The translations under genes and the position numbers were made by a program. Shown one piece after another: positions 59,044 to 64,000 of a DNA stretch of 64,000 nucleotides (its first letter is position 1; every line of letters begins with the position of its first letter). Source of the DNA: Sipunculus nudus (taxonomy: Eukaryota; Annelida; Sipuncula; Golfingiida; Sipunculidae); NCBI GenBank assembly GCA_026874595.1, contig CM049306.1, forward strand, positions 1,624,019 through 1,688,018. Reading direction: 5' to 3'. The notes beneath the pieces were generated by a model. The model was not told where the DNA came from. It saw nothing but the letters and a program-made list of their open reading frames with translations, and made no database searches.

Positions 59044-60488
59044 TTACTCAGGCAATCTTGTTTGAAATTGCCCTTTTGGTGGCATTTAAAGCAAACTGCT
59101 TCTTCAGGTCTCTGGGGTGAACGACTGTAACTTGGTGACCTAGATCTTGACCTTGATGGTTCTATCAACTTTTCGAGCATAGCTTCTAGACGGCTCATCC
59201 TTTCATTGAATTGCTCGTTCATTTTTTCCATTTGATCATTCATTCTCATCTCAAATCCAGAACTGCCTGTTGATTCACAGAGTCTAGCAGACTCAAAGTT
59301 GGGAGCATCCCTAACACTCGTGGCCCTGACTGAATGGCTGGTCTCCTCCGAGTCTGGATGACTCTGGAAACTTACCCTGCGGACTGGCAGTGATGACTTG
59401 CCGTAAATTGCCTTATAGTTGTTAGCAGCATCTTTCACATATTGCACCGCTTTGTGTACCTTTGTTGGGTTTCTGCACATAGCTGTGGCTGCTGCCTTTT
59501 TGTCGAGGCAACCTTTCAGGAAGTACTCGACCGCTATTTGCTCCACAGTGGATTCTTTTGCTCCGGGGAAGCCGTTCTTGACTTGAAATAGGACCTTCTG
59601 GCCAAACTCCTCTAACGTTTGTCTCTCCTCCTGTTTCAAATACTGCAACTCCCTACGAACCGTGATGGGCGCCTCACTAATTCCAAAACGCTTGCTTAGC
59701 TTGCGGGTCAAGGTTCGGTAATCCGAGTCCAGCCTAAGTTCCCTCACATAGTCTAGTGCTTTACCCGAAAGGCAGTCTAGAAGGCGTTCTGCACGTTTAA
59801 GACTGGACCATCCATACCGTTCTGCATACCTGCTGAACTGGTAAATAAAGCTGTCCCAGTTGGTGTTCTCGCCGCCAGAGAAGGTTATTAACTTTGGCGC
59901 CTGGGGGCTGCCAGAGCGACCTGTGTTGGCCCTGTGATGACCACCATGTCTCTCCTCTGAGCTATCTGAACTGGAGCTATGATGGCGGTGCTTAGTGTGC
60001 TTTCTTTTCAGACATCTGTATTCACGATCACTTGAGCTGTCTGAACTTTCTGACGTGCTCGAGTTTCCATGATCCCTCCGTCGTCTTCCTGATTGTTTGC
60101 AACCCCTAGGCCTGTGATCCTCTACAGGGAGATATTCCACATGACGCCTTGGTATATGCTCCCTTGATTGCCCAGACCTTGAGTGTCTCATGGTTTCGTG
60201 ACTATGTCTCATCTCGCAGGAAGCTGGTTCCCTGTCTCGAACATGCAGATTGCCCCTGTCTGGTCTCTGTTGCACCTGAGATGGGGGCACATCATAGCTA
60301 TGATAATATGGTTCTTGATCATGACAAGGGCCTGCATCCAGATGTTGGCTTGGGTTGCGGTTTCTTGTTGCTGAGCGACTTGTGACTAATGACACTCTTG
60401 GCCTCCTAGGAGGAGGTTCACGATGGGGAGATTGGCTGGGGACCTCATGGATAGTGAGCTGGTTGCCCTGGTCGTCTGAGTGGCATGA
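58962..60488 (-). CDS. gag main segment (capsid-like region and zinc knuckle), 5' end broken
   Basis: This open segment of about 508 codons begins after an in-frame TAA at 60491-60489. The GTG at 60395 is not a likely start. Counting from 60395: an Arg/Ser/His-rich basic stretch (to about residue 160), then a capsid-like retrotransposon Gag region (about 165-330, with LITFSGGENTNWDSFIYQF and LEEFGQKV), a short coiled coil (about 380-412), an RS-rich linker (SRSRSRSPSYSRSP) and one zinc knuckle at 435-448. The knuckle is C-x2-C-x4-N-x4-C: the zinc-binding His is replaced by Asn. The stop at 58964-58962 follows the frameshift site. Confidence 0.82.
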   Translation of the reverse strand, partial: SCHSDDQGNQLTIHEVPSQSPHREPPPRRPRVSLVTSRSATRNRNPSQHLDAGPCHDQEPYYHSYDVPPSQVQQRPDRGNLHVRDREPASCEMRHSHETMRHSRSGQSREHIPRRHVEYLPVEDHRPRGCKQSGRRRRDHGNSSTSESSDSSSDREYRCLKRKHTKHRHHSSSSDSSEERHGGHHRANTGRSGSPQAPKLITFSGGENTNWDSFIYQFSRYAERYGWSSLKRAERLLDCLSGKALDYVRELRLDSDYRTLTRKLSKRFGISEAPITVRRELQYLKQEERQTLEEFGQKVLFQVKNGFPGAKESTVEQIAVEYFLKGCLDKKAAATAMCRNPTKVHKAVQYVKDAANNYKAIYGKSSLPVRRVSFQSHPDSEETSHSVRATSVRDAPNFESARLCESTGSSGFEMRMNDQMEKMNEQFNERMSRLEAMLEKLIEPSRSRSRSPSYSRSPQRPEEAVCFKCHQKGNFKQDCLSKSQTGQETAQGLNAKGLGPLAKTQPDS

Positions 60489-60642
60489 TTAGCCCATCGT
60501 TGAATTTGATGCTGCGCTGACTGAGCCCACCTGTCTACGTCGGTAAGGTGCATTTGGTGCCAATATGGCAGATGATGGAAACGTATCAGCTATATCCTGT
60601 ATGGTGTTTGAGGTACTGTCAGAGCCTCTGGGTTTACTTCTG
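60489..60642 (-). pseudogene. gag linker segment between a frameshift and a stop
   Basis: The frame of the main gag segment continues upstream through the TAA at 60491-60489 to about the A7 run (T7 on the plus strand, 60643-60649), where it meets the amino-terminal gag frame in a different phase. A one-base gain in the A run would explain the offset. This piece therefore connects the two gag parts but is cut off on both sides in this copy. Confidence 0.6.
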
Positions 60643-61005
60643 TTTTTTTGTAACATTCCCCCTATACACTCCTTGTTTGGGATGGGCTCGTAACAGCTGA
60701 CCAATTTCTGGATCACTATGGGCTTTCCCATTTATGTCCACATCTGCTGGAGCACTGTCGTCCTCTTGGACGTCAGATCTTTGTTCTGTATTTGAGAAAT
60801 GCAGTCTCCCCTCTTGAACGAGCTGGAGCCATGTTGTGGCCAAGACTCCAGTCACACCTTCAAGATCGTCTGGACCAAAATCTGGGTTTTCATCTCTTAG
60901 CAGGATGATCTCTTTGGCAGAGTCTTTAGTAAGTATATCAGGCAGATGTTCGGCCATCTGCCTGGCTGAAGCCTTACAAACATCTAATCGCTTATGACTA
61001 GCCAT
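60634..61005 (-). CDS. gag amino-terminal segment
   Basis: A 123-codon frame starts with ATG at 61005 (MASHKRLDVCKASARQMAEH). Its first 75 residues look alpha-helical (acidic/hydrophobic pattern, ILLRDENPDFGPDDLEG), and the rest is hydrophilic. It ends shortly after an A7 run where the frame shifts. By position it is the start of gag, about 1.96 kb after the 5' LTR. I do not recognise a named domain in it. Confidence 0.65.
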   Translation of the reverse strand: MASHKRLDVCKASARQMAEHLPDILTKDSAKEIILLRDENPDFGPDDLEGVTGVLATTWLQLVQEGRLHFSNTEQRSDVQEDDSAPADVDINGKAHSDPEIGQLLRAHPKQGVYRGNVTKKQK

Positions 61006-61960
61006 TCTTTAACAATAAGTGAGTACAACAGGCTATAGCAATCACTCCTGCTTCCTTCCTTCACTCGCCCCCTTTATTTTTTAATGCAAGGTGAAGAAAG
61101 TTAACAAAGAGCAGGGCTTACTAGAAACTGTAAATAACTGGATTAATAAGCCGAATATGAAATTGAAATAATATAAAGTTAGTAGCTTAGTGAGCTGGGA
61201 CAGGTGAAGTTTTCAGCTGTACCAACTGTTCACGCATATATGGGACATATATAAAAGATATGCAACTGATAAGCTTAAGCACCAAGCCATATGAACAATG
61301 AGATTATATACTGTAATGACATGAGCACAGTATAGATATAACAGACAGAGGTGACTTAGAAATAAACAAATAAATGCAGGCTCCAAGTTTAATGAAAGAG
61401 AAAGCTTATGCAGAAAACTGCAAAAAGCTAATATACTGAAGGGCTAAGGGGATTAGTCAATAAGACAAAATGACTTAAGCTGAGCCCTAAGTATTAGATA
61501 CTTCCAAAAAAATAGTGCCAAAATAAGTGACCTGCACTAAAAAGGCTAAGGGGCACAATAAATATATCAGTATGTTTGAGTATGGCTCAGTGAGCAGCTC
61601 ATTGACAGCCAGGGGATCTTTAATGTAGTACAAACTACAAGGACACTGCAAGCTCCCAAAATAATGTCAATAGAATTGTGCTTAGTAATCAAGGTAGTAA
61701 GTCAATCACTTAAAGTTACAGCAACTGGCAACTCTCAATGAGTAATGAAAAACGCAGGGAAATACCTGGATGCTTAAGTCATGAGACAATGCTGTACTAT
61801 TATAATATTACTGTAACTTGTTTTTCTGGATTAGTTGTGACAAGGTGTGGTGTAGCAAGGGAACAGTAATAAACACAGCTTAAATATGGACTATTAGCTG
61901 CACAGACTCACTAGTTGAAAGTCTGAGCAACTCGCTTAAATATATAGCACTTACAAGTGT
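61006..61960 (-). other. long AT-rich retrotransposon leader, upper part
   Basis: This is untranslated leader between the 64-bp repeats and the gag ATG. No open frame or repeat stands out. A leader of nearly 2 kb is long for a Ty3/gypsy element. Confidence 0.5.
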
Positions 61961-62412
61961 AGCTACTTACAGTGAGATCTGGTCACTGTAAGTAAATGGC
62001 AGTGAATCGACCACCGACAGTGAATGTGTATTGCAGTAAAGTATCTTAACTGCAAGTATATGTCAGTGCAAATATCACTGACAATGAAAGCCAAATGCAG
62101 TGAATTATTTTCACTGCAAGTATATGTCAGTGCAAATATCACTGACAATGAAAGCCAAATGCAGTGAATGGTTTTCACTGCAAGTATATGTCAGTGCAGA
62201 TATCACTGGTAATGAAAGCCAAATGCAGTAAATGATTTTCACTGCAAGTATGTGTCAGTGCAGGTATCACTGACAGTGAAAGCTAAATGCAGTGAATGAT
62301 TTTCACTGCAAGTATATGTCAGTGCAGATATCACTGACAGTGAAAGCCAAATGCAGTGAATGATTTTCACTGCAAGTATATGTCAGTGCAAATATCACTG
62401 ACAATGAACAAA
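61960..62412 (-). repeat. 64-bp tandem repeat of nested palindromes in the leader (~7 units)
   Basis: TTCACTGCAAGTATATGTCA recurs exactly every 64 bp at 62110, 62174, 62238, 62302 and 62366, with weaker copies before. In each unit TTCACTGCA pairs with TGCAGTGAA (9 bp) and inside it TGTCAGTG pairs with CACTGACA (8 bp) around a 7-nt loop. The period and the nested arms are perfect in several units. Confidence 0.88.
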
Positions 62413-62950
62413 CTGTAATTGAGTTCAATGAAATTATTGGTGTCAGTGATTTCAGTGTCACTGGATGCAGAACTAGTTTTACAGCAGATGTCCTGGCAGA
62501 ATACTGGCTATTAGCAAGATAATAGGTAGAATTGACAAAAGAAGGGTTAATTTAATAAAGTAATTAAATTTTTGCTTGAGGAGGGAATTTTGAAACTATT
62601 TAAATTGTTGACAACAGGTAGGGTTGGTCCCAGAAAGACCGATCGTTCATCCACGTGTGCTGCTCCCTCTGATCACGTGATCAGCAGGCAATCTGTTTAC
62701 TTCAGGTTTAACAAGGCACAGTAATAAATTAAAAAGAGATACTGAGTGGCCGAAAGAAAGGTTATATCTAGATATTGTTTGAAGAAGTTATGGGTCGCTT
62801 GGACATATAATTCTGCCTGTACAACGGCTGCAGAGCGGGGTTGCATGCACAGCTGAAAACGCAACCAATACGTTGCGGACAAGGCGGGCGACAATGGAGG
62901 TATCGTCGCGGGGCCCGCTTCAATTTTGTCAAAATTTGACAAAAATATTT
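62413..62950 (-). other. retrotransposon leader, lower part
   Basis: Leader DNA between the primer site and the 64-bp repeats. Minus-strand frames of 81 codons (62697-63013) have no recognised domain. Confidence 0.45.
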
Positions 62951-62963
62951 ATCTTCGTCGCCA
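62951..62963 (-). promoter_or_regulatory. primer-binding site, tRNA-Ser(GCU)-like
   Basis: On the minus strand TGGCGACGAAGAT begins 2 nt after the 5' LTR. It matches the complement of the 3' end of animal tRNA-Ser(GCU), including CCA, at 12 of 13 positions by my recollection of that tRNA. Confidence 0.7.
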
Positions 62964-62965
62964 AA

Positions 62966-63201
62966 TGTAAACTTCAGCGTGAAGCTCACACCAAAATGAA
63001 GGTGGCAACTCACCCTCAGTCACGTGTCACCGGGTCAGTAGCTTGAAATCCGTCGTTAAAGACTTGACCGCACTTGGCTTGCATACTGACTCAGAAACTC
63101 GGCAGGTGACCTCTCCTTTTCGCGGTTTCCATCCCGGCCCTTGGTAAGGTCGCTGGCAGGTCGGCCTGGCTGCACTTCGGCGCGAGTGCATTCCTCTTAC
63201 A
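62966..63201 (-). repeat. 5' LTR (236 bp)
   Basis: Same ends and length as the 3' LTR. The only difference I saw is G at 63006 against A at 54942. It is followed by ATAT (63202-63205), matching the ATAT before 54902. Confidence 0.93.
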
Positions 63202-63207
63202 ATATAA

Positions 63208-63530
63208 ACCGGCCCATATTGTAAAAAAGGCCCTTGTTATGGGTTCATAACTGAAATGAGTATGGAGCCCGGGTCACCTGGTGTGTAATTCTCAGCCTTG
63301 CACCAAGGCAAAAAAGGCCCATATTGTAATAGGAACGACCCATATTGTAATAAATTCAAAGTGCCAAAATTGTAATAGAACTGAGCCATATTGTAATAAC
63401 GGCCAATTTTGTAATAAAAAATATAGCCCATATTGTAATAATTGCCTATAATGTAATAAAAACGGCCCATATTGTAATAATTTCATCCTACCAATATCGT
63501 AATAACAATGAGAAGTGGGGAAAACGGCCG
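63208..63530. repeat. irregular CCCATATTGTAATAA repeats
   Basis: About ten copies of a motif like GCCCATATTGTAATAA occur at uneven 20-35-bp spacing. The retrotransposon is inserted at the edge of this stretch. Small minus-strand frames (TYR/ASN-rich) are by-products. Confidence 0.75.
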
Positions 63531-63536
63531 ATAATG

Positions 63537-63751
63537 CAGAAGCGGATCCAGGGGGGGGGGGGGGTCCAGGGGGTCCGGACCCCCCCCCCCTTTTTTCACC
63601 CGAAGCAACCTTTTCTAAGGGGTTTTAGACGTAATTTTGAGGCCTGGACCCCCCCCCCCCTTTTCCAGACCTAATGACCTTTTTTTTTAGGATTTTCATT
63701 AGTCCTCCATGGTTGGACCCCCCCTTTTCCTAAATCCTGGATCCGCCCCTG
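63537..63751. mobile_element. 215-bp hAT-like MITE with 6-bp target duplication
   Basis: The left end is CAGAAGCGGATCCAGG; the right end, reversed, is CAGGGGCGGATCCAGG (14 of 16 matching). ATAATG sits directly outside both ends (63531-63536 and 63752-63757). Inside are long G and C runs (from about 63550, 63580, 63648 and 63718). The CAG ends and the composition fit a hAT-type non-autonomous element. Confidence 0.8.
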
Positions 63752-63757
63752 ATAATG

Positions 63758-64000
63758 TAATTACACATAATTTTTAGCTCAAGAATGAATCCCAGATCTA
63801 ACAAGCGATATGTCGTTTGAGAATACCTTCTCAAATGAAAAGCCATTTGGTTTCCTCATTAGCATAATAGATGCAGTCATGATGAAAATCCAGGGCTTTT
63901 CATATTTGTATGTTCACGTAAACATTCGCCTCACAAGAAATAAACATTTATGTTGTCTAAGGTAATTTGACATGAATTTAATCATAATCTTCTAAACTTC
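63758..64000. other. nothing recognised
   Basis: AT-rich DNA without a visible gene or repeat. Confidence 0.5.

Larger units (their letters stand above)
54902..63201 (-). mobile_element. defective full-length Ty3/gypsy LTR retrotransposon (8.3 kb)
   Basis: Two 236-bp direct LTRs (54902-55137 and 62966-63201) bound gag- and pol-like frames on the minus strand. The 4 bp outside each end are ATAT, a typical target duplication. A tRNA-Ser(GCU)-like primer site and a polypurine tract sit at the expected places. The domain order protease, RNase H, integrase is that of Ty3/gypsy. The copy is inactive: gag has a frameshift and a stop, pol lacks the whole reverse transcriptase, and the pol tail has two stops. 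The LTRs differ at only one position that I saw (54942 against 63006), so the insertion is recent in relation to its damage. Confidence 0.93.

Overview
The window is eukaryotic and most likely from a mollusc, probably a bivalve. It is AT-rich, has short coding exons separated by long introns, and is packed with minisatellites, TIR elements, CR1/L2-like LINE tails and a Ty3/gypsy element. The assignment to molluscs rests on the overall look of the repeat families, including modules ending near a CCCATGGG palindrome. It is an inference, because no species-diagnostic gene is present.

Region 1, 1-29,065 (+ strand): the 3' half of one host gene, recognised as UVSSA, the UV-stimulated scaffold protein of transcription-coupled repair. 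Five consecutive coding exons are visible (12361-12418, 15489-15611, 20892-20994, 27750-27945, 28627-28735), with compatible phases, a stop codon and a poly(A) signal. They total 589 nt of coding sequence in more than 16 kb, and every intron between or before them carries at least one minisatellite array (units of 51, 33, 43, 36, 30, 32 and 60 bp). Two of these arrays are built from the gene's own splice junctions. The 51-bp array repeats the 3' splice site plus the first 14 nt of the exon it precedes. The 43-bp array repeats the last roughly 20 nt of the exon it follows plus the 5' splice site. The introns also hold several non-autonomous TIR elements with TA target sites, one of them duplicated with its surrounding repeat DNA, a LINE tail, and a possible short terminal exon with its own poly(A) signal.

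Region 2, 29,066-54,901: intergenic repeats. It contains a roughly 8.5-kb 40-bp minisatellite with a 1.9-kb higher-order period, a 43-bp array, a broken LINE tail, several 1.6-4-kb modular elements rich in the palindrome GGTGGCGCCACC, and a 45-bp array.

Region 3, 54,902-63,201 (- strand): a full-length but defective Ty3/gypsy LTR retrotransposon of 8.3 kb. It has 236-bp LTRs (one difference seen), a 4-bp ATAT target duplication, a primer-binding site matching tRNA-Ser(GCU), a polypurine tract, a broken gag, and a pol frame holding protease, RNase H remnant and integrase but no reverse transcriptase. The gag-pol overlap has a GGGTTTA slippery heptamer, 9-nt spacer and a foldable H-type pseudoknot. 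The leader carries a 64-bp tandem repeat of nested palindromes.

Region 4, 63,202-64,000: short AT-rich repeats and a small hAT-like element. No bacterial features, CRISPR arrays, rRNA or confident tRNA genes were seen.
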